Assembly: GCF_020387415.1 (NCBI RefSeq)
Contig: NZ_JAGWCB010000001.1
Span: forward strand, 124,001 to 188,000
Source of the DNA: Ideonella benzenivorans
GTDB lineage: Bacteria; Pseudomonadota; Gammaproteobacteria; Burkholderiales; Burkholderiaceae_C
Direction of reading: 5' to 3'
DNA: 64,000 nucleotides
The translations under genes and the position numbers were made by a program. Under the pieces are notes generated by a model that worked only from the letters and a program-made list of their open reading frames with translations, had not been told where the DNA came from and searched no databases. Below, one piece after another: positions 1-9,067 of the stretch (positions within the stretch are counted from its first letter, which is position 1; each line of letters begins with the position of its first letter).

Positions 1-737
1 ATCGGCTTGGCCATGAAGGTGGCGAAGATGCCGTGGCGCAGCGCCGTCTCGCGCACCGTGCGTTTGAACAGGAAGACCCGATCGGCCAGCTCCAGCGGTT
101 CGCCGTGGCTGAAGTTGATCTCCATCTGGCCCGGGCCGGCCTCGTGGATCAGGGTCTCGACGCCCAGCTGGTGCAGCTCGCAGAAGTTGGAGAGCTCCAT
201 GAAGAAGGGGTCGAAGTCGTTGACCGCGTCGATCGAGTAGCTCTGCCGTCCGGCCTCGGGCTTGCCGGTGCGGCCCAGCGGCGGCTGCAGCGGCTCGTGC
301 GGGTTCTGCTGGCGGGCCACCAGGTAGAACTCCATCTCCGGCGCGACGATGGGCTTCCAGCCACGGTCGGCGTACAGCTTGAGCACCCGGCGCAGCACGC
401 CGCGCGGCGACAGCGCCACCGGCGAGCCGTCCCATTCCTGGCAGTCGTGGATGACCACCGCCACCGGTTCGGCCGCCCAGGGCACCAGGCGCACGGTGGC
501 GGCGTCGGGCACGCAGACCATGTCCGGGTCGGTGTCGCCGACGAAGGGGCCGTTGTCCGGCTGCTGGCCGTTGACGGTGTTGAGCAGCACGCTCTTGGGC
601 AGGCGCATCTCGCCGGCGGCCTGGAACAGGTCGCGCGGCAGGATCTTGCCGCGGGCGATGCCGGTCATGTCGGGGATCACGCACTCCACCTCGTGGATGC
701 GGTGCTGGGCGAGGAAGCTGTCGAGCAAGGACACCAT
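1..737 (-). CDS. Glutamine synthetase family protein (gamma-glutamylpolyamine synthetase-like), N-terminal part
   Basis: Reading the minus strand from an ATG at 737 gives an open frame of 245 codons that runs off the left edge. It begins MVSLLDSFLAQHRIHEVECV and continues with PDMTGIARGKILPRDLF, the beta-grasp start of glutamine synthetases. APEMEFYLV follows near residues 130-138, and the AGPGQMEINFSHG stretch, part of the ATP- and metal-binding catalytic domain, near 205-217. Family knowledge: glutamine synthetases and PuuA-type gamma-glutamylpolyamine synthetases ligate ammonia or amines to glutamate using ATP. The N-terminal sequence resembles the PuuA-like branch more than GlnA, but the C-terminal half is missing, so the substrate is inference. 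An upstream ATG at about 767 is out of frame, which fixes the start. A palindrome about 50 bp upstream could be its operator. Confidence 0.85.
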   Translation of the reverse strand, partial: MVSLLDSFLAQHRIHEVECVIPDMTGIARGKILPRDLFQAAGEMRLPKSVLLNTVNGQQPDNGPFVGDTDPDMVCVPDAATVRLVPWAAEPVAVVIHDCQEWDGSPVALSPRGVLRRVLKLYADRGWKPIVAPEMEFYLVARQQNPHEPLQPPLGRTGKPEAGRQSYSIDAVNDFDPFFMELSNFCELHQLGVETLIHEAGPGQMEINFSHGEPLELADRVFLFKRTVRETALRHGIFATFMAKP

Positions 738-786
738 GGGCCGGTCCGGAGTCGCGAAGGCGGCATGCTAGCAGCAACCGCAAAAA

Positions 787-796
787 TGTGATCACA
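787..796. promoter_or_regulatory. Palindrome TGTGATCACA, candidate operator
   Basis: A perfect 10-bp palindrome in an A/T-rich island (about 782-825) between the divergent glutamine-synthetase-like gene and aroQ, 50 bp from the former's start. A second TGTGATC occurs at 839-845. The half-sites match CRP halves but lack the 6-bp spacer, so a GntR-type or other dimeric regulator is more plausible. The function is inference. Confidence 0.3.
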
Positions 797-935
797 AATA
801 AAAGATTGGAATGATTTTTAGCCAGATTCAGGCTCGGGTGTGATCGAAACTGGCGGCGGCTCGCGGATCGCTCGCTGAGCGTCGTCGGGCGGGCGACAAT
901 CACCGCCTGTCCCTGACCCTTGCACGCCGCCACCC

Positions 936-1385
936 ATGTCCATCCTCGTCCTCAATGGCCCGAACCTGAACCTGCTGGGCACCCGTGAACCCCACATCTA
1001 CGGGGCGCAGACGCTGGCGGATGTCGAGCAGCGGCTGGCCGCCGAGGCCCAGGCGCTGGGCGTGGGCCTGCAGTGCTTCCAGAGCAACCACGAGGGCGCG
1101 CTGATCGACCGCGTCCATGCCGCCCGGCTGGATGGCACGCGCGGCATCGTCATCAACCCGGGCGGTCTGACGCACACCAGCGTGTCGCTGCGCGATGCGC
1201 TCTCCGGTGTGGCGCTGCCGGTGGTGGAGGTGCACATCAGCAACATCCACCGGCGCGAGGAATTCCGCCACCACTCCTTCATCTCCGGCATCGCCGAGGG
1301 CGTGATTGCCGGCCTGGGCACCGAGGGCTACAGCGCCGCGCTGCGCTACCTGGTGCGCACCTTGGGGCCCGCGCCCACCGCCTGA
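936..1385 (+). CDS. aroQ: 3-dehydroquinate dehydratase, type II
   Basis: A 149-residue protein, the usual size for the dodecameric type II enzyme. It dehydrates 3-dehydroquinate to 3-dehydroshikimate in the shikimate pathway in the cytoplasm. The start [17 protein letters not shown] (residues 7-23) carries the active-site loop with Arg17 and catalytic Tyr22. [22 protein letters not shown] and [17 protein letters not shown] follow in family order; the last holds the catalytic His region. It starts with ATG after a non-coding A/T-rich stretch and is transcribed alone. The next gene, starting 55 bp downstream, is a signalling protein on the same strand and is functionally unrelated. Confidence 0.97.
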   Translation: MSILVLNGPNLNLLGTREPHIYGAQTLADVEQRLAAEAQALGVGLQCFQSNHEGALIDRVHAARLDGTRGIVINPGGLTHTSVSLRDALSGVALPVVEVHISNIHRREEFRHHSFISGIAEGVIAGLGTEGYSAALRYLVRTLGPAPTA

Positions 1386-1440
1386 CCCGGGTTTTCCCGG
1401 ATTCACCCCTGACCGGCCGGGGACGAAGTGTCAGGAAAGG

Positions 1441-2898
1441 ATGACGGCCATTCGGCCTCATCCGATCCTTCCACGCTTCGCAGCCCCTGCCATGACGAGC
1501 GCCGTCCCCACCTTCTCTCTGGAGTCTCGCGCCCCGTCCGGTGGCGCAACGCTGCTGTTGGTTGACGACGAGTCCGGCGTGCTCAACGCGCTGCGCCGCC
1601 TGTTCCGCCCGCAGGGCTACACCGTGCTGCTGGCTGGCAGCGGGGCGGAAGGGCTGCAGATCCTGGCCGAGCAGCCGGTGGACCTGGTGCTGTCGGACAT
1701 GCGCATGCCGGGCATGGATGGCGCGCAGTTCCTGGCCGAGGTGCGCCAGCGCCATCCGCAGGCGATGCGGCTGCTGCTGACCGGCTACGCCGACATCGGC
1801 GCCACGATCGCGGCCATCAACACCGGCGAGATCCACCGCTACATCGCCAAGCCCTGGCACGACCCCGACCTGCTGCTGACCGTGCAGGAGGCCTTGCAGC
1901 GGCGTGCGCTGGAGCAGGAGAACCAGCAGCTGCTGGGACAGGTCCAGGCGCAGAACCAGGCGCTGTCCCAGCTCAACCAGACGCTGGAGCAGCGCGTCCA
2001 GGCCCGCACCGCCGAGATCGAGCAGATCAATGACATGCTCGAGAAGGCCTACGAGGAGCTCAACGAGAACTTTCTGGTGGCCGTCACCGTGTTCTCGGGC
2101 CTGCTGGAGATGCGTGAGGGCGGCGTGGCCGGCCATGCGCGGCGGGTGGCCTCGCTGGTGCGGCGCATGGGGCCCCACCTGCAGCTGGATGACCGGGCGC
2201 TGCAGGAGGTCTACCTGGGTGCGTTGCTGCACGACATCGGCACCATCGGCTTCCCCGACCGGATGCTGGGCAAGCCGCTGTCGCTGTTCAGTCCGGACGA
2301 GATGGTGCGCTACCGGCACCACCCCAAGGATGGCGAGGCGGCGCTGATGCCCTTGGCCCGGTTGCACGGGGTCGGGCGCATCGTGCGCCAGCACCACGAG
2401 CGGGTGGACGGCAAGGGCTTTCCCGATGGCCTGGAGGGCGAGGCCATCGTCCTCGGGGCGCGCATCGTCGCGGTGGCCAGCGACTATGACGACCTGATCC
2501 ACGGCGCGCTGTCGGAGCGGCCGCATTCGCCGCCGCACGCGCTGCAGATCCTCCACGGCGGCATTGGCAGCCACTACGACGGCCGGGTGGTCGCCGCGCT
2601 GGAGGCGGCCCTGGCCGAGCCCGATCCCGAAGCGCGCGATGACGACCTGATCGAGGCCACCCAGTTGCGCCCGGGCATGGTGCTCGCGCGGGATCTGCTC
2701 TCCGCCAAGGGGGCGCTGCTGCTGGCGGCCGGCTATGTGTTCGAGGAGCGGGTGATCCGGCAGATCCGCGAGTTCGTGACCGGCGAGGGCGTGAAGCTCA
2801 CGCTGCACGTGCGGCGCACCCCGCTGGCGGCCCCCGGGCTGGCGCCGCGGCTGGCCCCGGCTCGGTCCCCCCGCGACGAAGGAGCGTTCCATGCCTGA
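1441..2898 (+). CDS. Response regulator with HD-GYP domain (cyclic-di-GMP phosphodiesterase, RpfG-like)
   Basis: 485 residues. An N-terminal receiver domain (about 35-150) has the VDDE acidic pair, phospho-acceptor Asp86 in LVLSDMRMPG and the Lys of YIAKPW. A coiled-coil linker (about 165-205) leads to an HD-GYP domain (about 215-400) and a short C-terminal domain. The HD-GYP metal ligands are present: GHARR, HD at 264-265, HHPKDG, HHERVDGKGFP and SDYDDL. Two positions differ from consensus: GYP reads GFP, and HDIGK reads HDIGT. Family role: phosphorylation-controlled hydrolysis of cyclic-di-GMP. The start at 1441 is chosen because AGGA at 1433 lies 4 nt upstream; ATG 1492 is the alternative. 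The 3' end overlaps the next gene by 8 nt, so the kinase downstream is the obvious partner. Confidence 0.9.
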   Translation: MTAIRPHPILPRFAAPAMTSAVPTFSLESRAPSGGATLLLVDDESGVLNALRRLFRPQGYTVLLAGSGAEGLQILAEQPVDLVLSDMRMPGMDGAQFLAEVRQRHPQAMRLLLTGYADIGATIAAINTGEIHRYIAKPWHDPDLLLTVQEALQRRALEQENQQLLGQVQAQNQALSQLNQTLEQRVQARTAEIEQINDMLEKAYEELNENFLVAVTVFSGLLEMREGGVAGHARRVASLVRRMGPHLQLDDRALQEVYLGALLHDIGTIGFPDRMLGKPLSLFSPDEMVRYRHHPKDGEAALMPLARLHGVGRIVRQHHERVDGKGFPDGLEGEAIVLGARIVAVASDYDDLIHGALSERPHSPPHALQILHGGIGSHYDGRVVAALEAALAEPDPEARDDDLIEATQLRPGMVLARDLLSAKGALLLAAGYVFEERVIRQIREFVTGEGVKLTLHVRRTPLAAPGLAPRLAPARSPRDEGAFHA

Positions 2899-5074
2899 AG
2901 ACAGCGCAACGTGCGCCGGACTGCCGGCGGCCGAACGGGCGGGGTTCGACGCGATCGGCGTTCCGGTGCTGCTGCACCAGGGTGAGCGCCTGTTGCACGC
3001 CAACCCGGCCATGTTGCGCCTGCTGGGCTGCACGCAGGCCGAGGCCCAGCAACTGGCACTCACCAGCCTGGTGGCCGACACGGAGCGCGAGCTGCTGCGG
3101 ACCCAGGCCCTGGCCTGCCTGGCGCCGGACGCGGCCGAGCTCCCCGCACTGACGCTGACGCTCTGCTCCCGCCAGGGCGTGCGCCGCGCGGTGGAGTGGA
3201 CTTCGCGCCGGCTGAGCCTCCCCGAGGGGGACGCGGTGGTGGTGACCTGCCAGGACCTGAGCGACATGCAGTTCGTTCAGGACAGCCTGCAGCAGCTCAG
3301 CCAGATGCTGCACCAGATCATCGAAGGCGGGCCGGTGGCCACTTTCGTGGTCGGGGTCGACCACCGGGTGACGCACTGGAACCGGGCCTGCGAGCGCCTG
3401 ACCGGCCTCAGCGCGAGCGAGATGCGTGGCCGCACCGGCGCCTGGCGGGCCTTCTTCCCGGCCGAGCGCCCGGTGCTGGCCGACCTGATCGTGGACGGCG
3501 CTTCCGAGGACGCGCTGCGCGAGGCCTACCGGGGCCGCGGCCAGCCCGCGGCCGATGCCGGCGAGGGCGCCTGGGAGGTGGAGGACTTCTACCCCCTGCT
3601 GGGGAGCGGGGGCCGCTGGCTGTACTTCACCGCGGTGCCGCTGCGCGATGCCAGCGGCCGCATCATCGGCGCCATCGAGACGCTGCAGGACGTGACGCAG
3701 CGCCGGCTGGCCGAGGAGGAACTGCGCCGCCACCGCAACGAGCTGGAACAGCGGGTGCAGGAACGCTCCGCCGAGCTGCGCGGCACGCTGCGGCAGCTGG
3801 AGGCCTTCATGGAGAATGCCCCCATCGGCGTGGCCCGCACCTGCGGTGGCCAGATCGTCCGCCACAACCACAAGCTGGCCCAGCTGTTCGGCTGGGACGA
3901 GGGCCATGCGCTGCCGGCCGACACCAGCGCGCTGTTCCGCACGCCCGAGGAGGCCGAATGGGTCACGGCCCAGGCCCGGCCGGTGTTGCAGCGCGGCCAG
4001 TCCTGGCACCACGAGATGTGGCTGCGCCATTGCGATGGTCGCCCGCTGTGGGTGCAGCTGATCGCCTACCCGGCCGACACAGAGCAGCCCGACAGTGGCG
4101 CCTGGTGGCTGCTGGAGGACCACACCGAGGTGCGCCGTGCGCAGGACGAGCTGCGCGAGAACTACGACCAGCTCAAGGCCACCCTGCGCAAGCTCGAGGA
4201 TGCGCAGAACCAGCTGCTGCAGTCCGACAAGATGGCCTCCATCGGCCAGCTGGCGGCGGGCGTGGCGCACGAGATCAACAACCCGATCGGCTTCGTCAGC
4301 TCCAACCTGCACACGCTGAAGGGCTATGTGGGTCAGCTGCTGGGGCTGATCACCGCCTACGAGCAGGCCGCCACCCTGGCGGGCGATGCCGGGCAGGAGC
4401 AGGTGGCCCAGGCCCGCGAGGCGGCCGAGATCGACTACCTGCGCGAGGACCTGCCCGCCTTGATGACCGAGAGCGAGGATGGCCTGGCCCGGGTCAAGAA
4501 GATCGTGCAGGACCTCAAGGACTTCTCCCGCCTGGACCAGTCCGAGTGGCAGGAGGCGGACCTCAACGCCGGGCTGGAATCCACCCTCAACGTCGTGATG
4601 CACGAGGTCAAGTACAAGGCCGAGGTGCGCAAGGCCCTGACGCCGCTGCCGCTGGTGCGCTGCCTGGCGGCGCAGCTCAACCAGGTCTTCATGAACCTGA
4701 TCGTCAACGCCGCCCACGCCATCCAGGGCCGGGGTGTGATCACGCTCTCCAGCGGGCATCGCGAGGGCTGGGTCTGGATCGAAGTCGCCGACACCGGCTG
4801 TGGCATGAGCCCCGAGGTGCAGCGCCGCATCTTCGAGCCCTTCTTCACCACCAAGCCGGTGGGCAGTGGCACCGGGCTGGGCTTGTCGCTGTCCTTCTCC
4901 ATCGTGCAGAAGCATGGCGGGGTGATCCGCGTGCATTCGGTGCCGGGGCTGGGCAGCGCGTTCCGGGTCTGGGTGCCGGTGGCTGGCCCGGGGGAGGAGG
5001 GCGTGGTCGGCATTCCGCCGGACCTGCCCTGGACGAGCGTGGCCCCGGCTCCCGCCCAGGAGGCCGCGGCATGA
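2891..5074 (+). CDS. PAS-domain sensor histidine kinase
   Basis: 727 residues without transmembrane segments, so probably a soluble cytoplasmic sensor. Three PAS-like regions (about 15-125, 145-265 and 305-415) precede a coiled coil. The H-box has MASIGQLAAGVAHEINNP with His460. The ATP-binding domain follows (about 560-710) with N-box NQVFMNLIVNAAHAI, G1 DTGCGM, F-box FEPFFTTKP and G2 GTGLGLSL. This is the PAS-HisKA-HATPase layout of cytoplasmic redox or ligand sensors. It has no receiver of its own, so it should phosphorylate a separate regulator; the HD-GYP protein overlapping upstream and the receiver proteins downstream are candidates. Start ATG 2891 follows a good GGAG, and its 3' end overlaps the next ORF through ATGA. 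Confidence 0.93.
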   Translation: MPEDSATCAGLPAAERAGFDAIGVPVLLHQGERLLHANPAMLRLLGCTQAEAQQLALTSLVADTERELLRTQALACLAPDAAELPALTLTLCSRQGVRRAVEWTSRRLSLPEGDAVVVTCQDLSDMQFVQDSLQQLSQMLHQIIEGGPVATFVVGVDHRVTHWNRACERLTGLSASEMRGRTGAWRAFFPAERPVLADLIVDGASEDALREAYRGRGQPAADAGEGAWEVEDFYPLLGSGGRWLYFTAVPLRDASGRIIGAIETLQDVTQRRLAEEELRRHRNELEQRVQERSAELRGTLRQLEAFMENAPIGVARTCGGQIVRHNHKLAQLFGWDEGHALPADTSALFRTPEEAEWVTAQARPVLQRGQSWHHEMWLRHCDGRPLWVQLIAYPADTEQPDSGAWWLLEDHTEVRRAQDELRENYDQLKATLRKLEDAQNQLLQSDKMASIGQLAAGVAHEINNPIGFVSSNLHTLKGYVGQLLGLITAYEQAATLAGDAGQEQVAQAREAAEIDYLREDLPALMTESEDGLARVKKIVQDLKDFSRLDQSEWQEADLNAGLESTLNVVMHEVKYKAEVRKALTPLPLVRCLAAQLNQVFMNLIVNAAHAIQGRGVITLSSGHREGWVWIEVADTGCGMSPEVQRRIFEPFFTTKPVGSGTGLGLSLSFSIVQKHGGVIRVHSVPGLGSAFRVWVPVAGPGEEGVVGIPPDLPWTSVAPAPAQEAAA

Positions 5075-8004
5075 GCATGCTGGTCGACGCCTCGGCCCTG
5101 CTGCAGCCCCGCCAGGACGGCGGAGTGGAACGCTGGGCCGAACAACTGCTGGCCCGCACCAAGGTGGCCCTGCTGCTGGCGGACCATGAGCGCCTGCTCT
5201 ATGCCAACCCGGCGGCGCGCCGCCTGCTGGGCTGGGGCGAGGCGGAGCCCTTGAGTGGCCTGACGCTGCTGAGCGCCGTGGCCCCCGAGGACCGGGCACG
5301 CCTGGCCGAACAGTTGCAGCGGCGGCTGGCCGGGGAGCCTGGCCACTTTTGGGATCTGCAGGGCCTGCGGCGCGACGGCGTCCGGCTGGACCTGCGCCTG
5401 TACGGCCAACGGGTGAGGGTCGACGGCCGCGTGGCGGACCTGATCACGCTGTTCGACATCAGCGAGACCCGCGAGGCCCTGCGGCAGGCCGAATGGCAGG
5501 CCGACCTGCTGGCCCGCAGCGAACAGCTGTCGCATGCCGGCTCCTATGTGCTCAGCTGGCCCGAAGGGGTGCTGCGGTCCTCGCAAGGCCTGCGCGAGCT
5601 GACCGGTGAACGCGCGGCGACCCACCTCACGGGGGACGGCGCCCTGGCCTGGGTGGCCCCGGAGGACCGCGCCCGCGTGGCGCAGGCCTGGCAGGCGGCC
5701 ACGCCGGGCACGCCGTTCGAGTTGCAGCACCGCGCGCTGGGGCCGGCCGGCCAGCTGCTGCAGCTGGTGCACCGGGGGGTGTTGCAGCCGGTCAGCGGGC
5801 CGGCCTCGGGCCTGCAGGGCATCGGTCTGGTGCGGGACATCACCCGCCAGCACGAGGCCGAACAGCGGGTCCAGACCCTGGCCCAGTTCGACGCGCTGAC
5901 CGGTCTGGCCAACCGGGCGCACTTCCTGAACCAGGTGGCTTCGCGCAGCCAGATTGCCCACTGGGACCGGGTGCACTACGCGCTGATGGTCGTCGAGTTG
6001 CCCCAAGTCCAGGAGCTGCGCGGCACGCTGGGCCATGCGGCGGCCGAGAACCTGCTGCTGGCGGTGGCCTCGCGCCTGAACCAGCTGGCGCGCGACCATG
6101 AGGTGGTGGCCCGGGTCAGCGGCCTGGAGCTGGCGCTGATGACCGGTACCGGAGCCACCTTGAGCGGCGAGCAGGCCCATGAGCGGGCCCGCGCCCTGCT
6201 GGGCGCCCTGCAGGCACCGGTGCAGATCGGGGCCACGGAACTGCTGCCCCGCTGCCGCATCGGCCTGGCCCTGTATCCGGGCGATGGCCAGGACGCAGTG
6301 AGTCTGCTGGAGGCGGCCGAGAAAGCCTGTGCGCTGGCCGACGAGACCGCCGGCGTGGCCTTTGCCAAGCCAGAGGCCCACGCCCAGGCCCTGCGCGAGA
6401 TGCAGCTGGCCGCCGCGCTGCGCCACGCCATCGAGCAGGACGGGTTGAGCCTGCACTACCAGCCGCAGGTCTCGCTGTCCTCGGGCGAGCTGGTCGGCGT
6501 GGAGGCCTTGCTGCGCTGGCACGGCACCCCCTGGGGCGAAGTTCCCCCGGCCGAGTTCATCGGCGTGGCTGAGCGGGCCGGGCTGATCCATGCGCTGGGG
6601 CAGTGGGTGTTGCGCACCGCCTGCCGCCAGTGGGGCGCCTGGCACCGCAGCGGCGTGCCGGTGCCGCGGGTGGCGGTCAATGTCTCGCCCTACCAGCTGG
6701 GGCAGGGCGATCTGGCCGCCCAGGTGCAGCAGGTGCTGCTGGACACGGACATGGACCCGCGGGCCCTGGGCATCGAGCTGACCGAGAGCGGGGTGATGGA
6801 CGACCCGGTCCGGGCGGGCGAGACCCTGCGCGAGCTGCGGGCCCTGGGGGTGGAGGTCTCGCTCGACGACTTCGGCACCGGCTACTCCAGCCTGAGCGCC
6901 TTGCGCAGCCTGCCGATCGACGTGGTCAAGCTCGACCGCTCTTTTGTCAGCGACATGACGCTGGTGCCCGAGAGCGCCAGCCTGATCCGCGCCATCATCC
7001 TGATGGCCCATGGCCTGCACCTGAAGGTGCTGGCCGAAGGGGTGGAGAGCGAAGGGCAGCTCAGCCTGCTGGTGGGCATGGGCTGCGACCAGATCCAGGG
7101 CTTCTGGTTCAGCACCCCGCTGCCCGCCGAGGTGCTGGCCGAGCGCCTGCGCGCGGGCTGGCGGCTGGACCACCAGCACACCACCCGGCGTGACAACCGC
7201 CGCACCCTGCTGCTGGTGGACGACGAGGAGAACATCCTCGCCGCGCTCAAGCGGCTGCTGCGCCGCGACGGCTACGAGATCCTCACCGCCACCGACGCCA
7301 CGCAGGCGCTGCAGTGCCTGGCCGAACATCCGGTCGATGTGATCCTGAGCGACCAGCGCATGCCGGGCATGACCGGGGTGGAGTTTCTGCACCGGGCGGC
7401 CGCGCTCTATCCCGACACGGTGCGCATGACCCTCTCGGGCTTCACCGACCTGCAGTCCATCATCGACGCGGTCAACGAAGGCTCGGTCTACAAGTTCCTC
7501 ACCAAGCCCTGGGAGGACGACCGCCTGCGCGCCCATGTGGCCGAGGCCTTCCAGCGCAAGGGCATGGCCGACGAAAACCGGCGTCTGACCGATGAGCTGG
7601 CCACCGCCAACAGCGCGCTGGCGCGCGTCAACGCCCAGCTCAGCACCGCGCTGGAACGCCAGCGGGAGCAGGCCCTGCTGCTGCAGGCCAGCGTGGGCGG
7701 CGTGCGCGAGATCCTCGACAGCCTGCCGGTGGCGGTGCTCGGGCTGGATCCGGAGGACTTGCTGGTCTATGCCAACGGCCGGGCCCACCAGCTGTTCCCG
7801 CCCGGGGACCTGGCGCTGGGCCTGCCGGCCCGGCCCGGCGTGGCCGCCCTGCGGGGGGTGGGCGCCGTGGTGCAGGGGGACGTCCACGGCCAACCCTGCC
7901 AGGTGTGGCGCCATTGCCTGGCCGAACCGACCGGGGCCAACCGCGGCGAGGTGCTGGTCTGCCTGCCCGTTTCTTCTGCTTCCTGTCCTGGAGATTCACC
8001 ATGA
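5071..8004 (+). CDS. PAS-GGDEF(degenerate)-EAL-REC-PAS cyclic-di-GMP phosphodiesterase
   Basis: 977 residues. PAS-like sensory regions occupy about 10-270, and a GGDEF domain about 270-440. The GGDEF signature reads SGLEL, so this domain should not make cyclic-di-GMP. The EAL domain (about 450-700) keeps the catalytic set: E478 in VEALLRW, Asn in AVNVSPYQL, ELTES, DDFGTGYSSL, VKLDRSFV and AEGVESEG, so it should be an active phosphodiesterase. Unusually, a full receiver domain lies after the EAL (about 710-830; VDDEEN, Asp761 in LSDQRMPG, TKPW), followed by a coiled coil and a short PAS-like tail (SLPVAVLGLDPEDLLVYANG). The ATGA overlap at 5071 with the kinase fixes the start and implies coupled translation. 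The receiver lets the neighbouring kinase control cyclic-di-GMP breakdown. Confidence 0.92.
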   Translation: MSMLVDASALLQPRQDGGVERWAEQLLARTKVALLLADHERLLYANPAARRLLGWGEAEPLSGLTLLSAVAPEDRARLAEQLQRRLAGEPGHFWDLQGLRRDGVRLDLRLYGQRVRVDGRVADLITLFDISETREALRQAEWQADLLARSEQLSHAGSYVLSWPEGVLRSSQGLRELTGERAATHLTGDGALAWVAPEDRARVAQAWQAATPGTPFELQHRALGPAGQLLQLVHRGVLQPVSGPASGLQGIGLVRDITRQHEAEQRVQTLAQFDALTGLANRAHFLNQVASRSQIAHWDRVHYALMVVELPQVQELRGTLGHAAAENLLLAVASRLNQLARDHEVVARVSGLELALMTGTGATLSGEQAHERARALLGALQAPVQIGATELLPRCRIGLALYPGDGQDAVSLLEAAEKACALADETAGVAFAKPEAHAQALREMQLAAALRHAIEQDGLSLHYQPQVSLSSGELVGVEALLRWHGTPWGEVPPAEFIGVAERAGLIHALGQWVLRTACRQWGAWHRSGVPVPRVAVNVSPYQLGQGDLAAQVQQVLLDTDMDPRALGIELTESGVMDDPVRAGETLRELRALGVEVSLDDFGTGYSSLSALRSLPIDVVKLDRSFVSDMTLVPESASLIRAIILMAHGLHLKVLAEGVESEGQLSLLVGMGCDQIQGFWFSTPLPAEVLAERLRAGWRLDHQHTTRRDNRRTLLLVDDEENILAALKRLLRRDGYEILTATDATQALQCLAEHPVDVILSDQRMPGMTGVEFLHRAAALYPDTVRMTLSGFTDLQSIIDAVNEGSVYKFLTKPWEDDRLRAHVAEAFQRKGMADENRRLTDELATANSALARVNAQLSTALERQREQALLLQASVGGVREILDSLPVAVLGLDPEDLLVYANGRAHQLFPPGDLALGLPARPGVAALRGVGAVVQGDVHGQPCQVWRHCLAEPTGANRGEVLVCLPVSSASCPGDSP

Positions 8005-8183
8005 ATCGGCCTGTCGAGTGGCCCGTCCCGCCGGTCCCGCCCGTGTCCGCCACGCCGGCCCCCACGCGTCTGGACCATCTGTTCCGGCGCACCCTGCGCG
8101 AAGGGCGCATCCATCCCTTGCAGCCGCTGCTGCGCCGCTACCGCGGGCAGACCATGGCGGAGGAGGAGGCCGGCCATGCCTGA
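8001..8183 (+). CDS. Small protein (60 aa) embedded in the cyclic-di-GMP cluster
   Basis: Not recognised as a family. The ATG at 8001 overlaps the upstream stop as ATGA and has GGAG 7-10 nt ahead. The 3' end overlaps the HDOD start at 8176 by 8 nt, so it is tied into both neighbours by translational coupling. Residues 1-24 are rich in Pro/Val/Ala. Residues 25-50 are basic and potentially helical (LDHLFRRTLREGRIHPLQPL), and the end is acidic (AEEEAGHA). It has no signal peptide or membrane segment. It could be a small adaptor for the HDOD or EAL protein, or only a coupling ORF. The tight overlaps on both sides are the main argument that it is translated. Confidence 0.6.
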   Translation: MNRPVEWPVPPVPPVSATPAPTRLDHLFRRTLREGRIHPLQPLLRRYRGQTMAEEEAGHA

Positions 8184-9033
8184 GACCCCGCTGACGCTGG
8201 CGCAGATCCAGTCCTGTGTCGAAGCGCTGCCGGCCCTGCCGCAGGCCGTGCGCGAGGTGATGCAGGCGCTGGAGCGCGACGACATCTCGGTCGACCGTTG
8301 CGTGCACCTGATCGAGCAGGACCCCGCGCTGGCGGCCCGCACGCTGCGGGTGGCCAATTCGGCCTTCTATGGGATGCCCGGCCGGGTGGCGCGCATTGGC
8401 GATGCGGTCACGCTGCTGGGCCTGCGGGCGGTCTCCGGTGTGCTGCTGGCCGTGTCGCTGGGCAGCCGGCTGGACACCTCGCGCTGCATCGGCTTTTCCT
8501 ACCGCAGCGCCTGGCGCCACGGCATGGCCACGGCGCTGGCGGCGCGGCTGTTGGCCCCCCGGTTGGCGCTGGACGCGGACGAGGCCTTCGTGGCCGGGCT
8601 GCTGCACGACATCGGCAAGCTGGTGCTGGCCGCGCACTTCCCGCAGGCCGGTGCCCAGGCCCTGGCCCTGGCCCGCAGCGCCGATGTGCCGGATCTGCAG
8701 GCCGAGCAGGCCGCCCTGGGGCTGGACCATGCCCGCATCGGTGCCGAGCTGGCCACCCACTGGCGCTTTCCGCCCGCGGTGTCCCGGGCCGTGCTGCACC
8801 ACCACGCCCCGGCCGACAGCGCGGACGACATGGTCTGCCGCCTGGCCGGGCTGATCCAGCTGGCCGATGCCCTGGCCCATGCCCTGGACTTGGCCGACGA
8901 TCCCGACGAGGCGGTGCCCACGCTGGACCCCGCCCTGTGGCAGGCGCTGTCGCTGCCGGAGGACGAGGCCCTGGCCCTGCTGGCCCAGGTGGAGCGGGGC
9001 GTTGAAGAAACCTGCCGGGCCCTGGCCGTCTGA
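8176..9033 (+). CDS. HDOD domain protein
   Basis: 285 residues spanning one HDOD domain (about 10-215) of the kind that replaces or accompanies HD-GYP domains in signalling proteins. Visible signatures: LPALPQAVREVMQALERDDIS, IEQDPALAARTLRVANSAFYG and FVAGLLHDIGKLVLA. The last keeps an HD-like pair (His-Asp-Ile-Gly-Lys), and HHHAP follows further on. Family role: HDOD proteins act in bacterial signal transduction, often with receiver or EAL partners; enzymatic activity is usually absent, although this copy looks more HD-like than many. The start has a strong GGAGGAGG just upstream and overlaps the 60-aa ORF. The next receiver protein starts 34 nt downstream, a likely operon continuation. Confidence 0.88.
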   Translation: MPETPLTLAQIQSCVEALPALPQAVREVMQALERDDISVDRCVHLIEQDPALAARTLRVANSAFYGMPGRVARIGDAVTLLGLRAVSGVLLAVSLGSRLDTSRCIGFSYRSAWRHGMATALAARLLAPRLALDADEAFVAGLLHDIGKLVLAAHFPQAGAQALALARSADVPDLQAEQAALGLDHARIGAELATHWRFPPAVSRAVLHHHAPADSADDMVCRLAGLIQLADALAHALDLADDPDEAVPTLDPALWQALSLPEDEALALLAQVERGVEETCRALAV

Positions 9034-9067
9034 GCCGCGCCCGGGCCAACCAACCCAGGAGACAACC

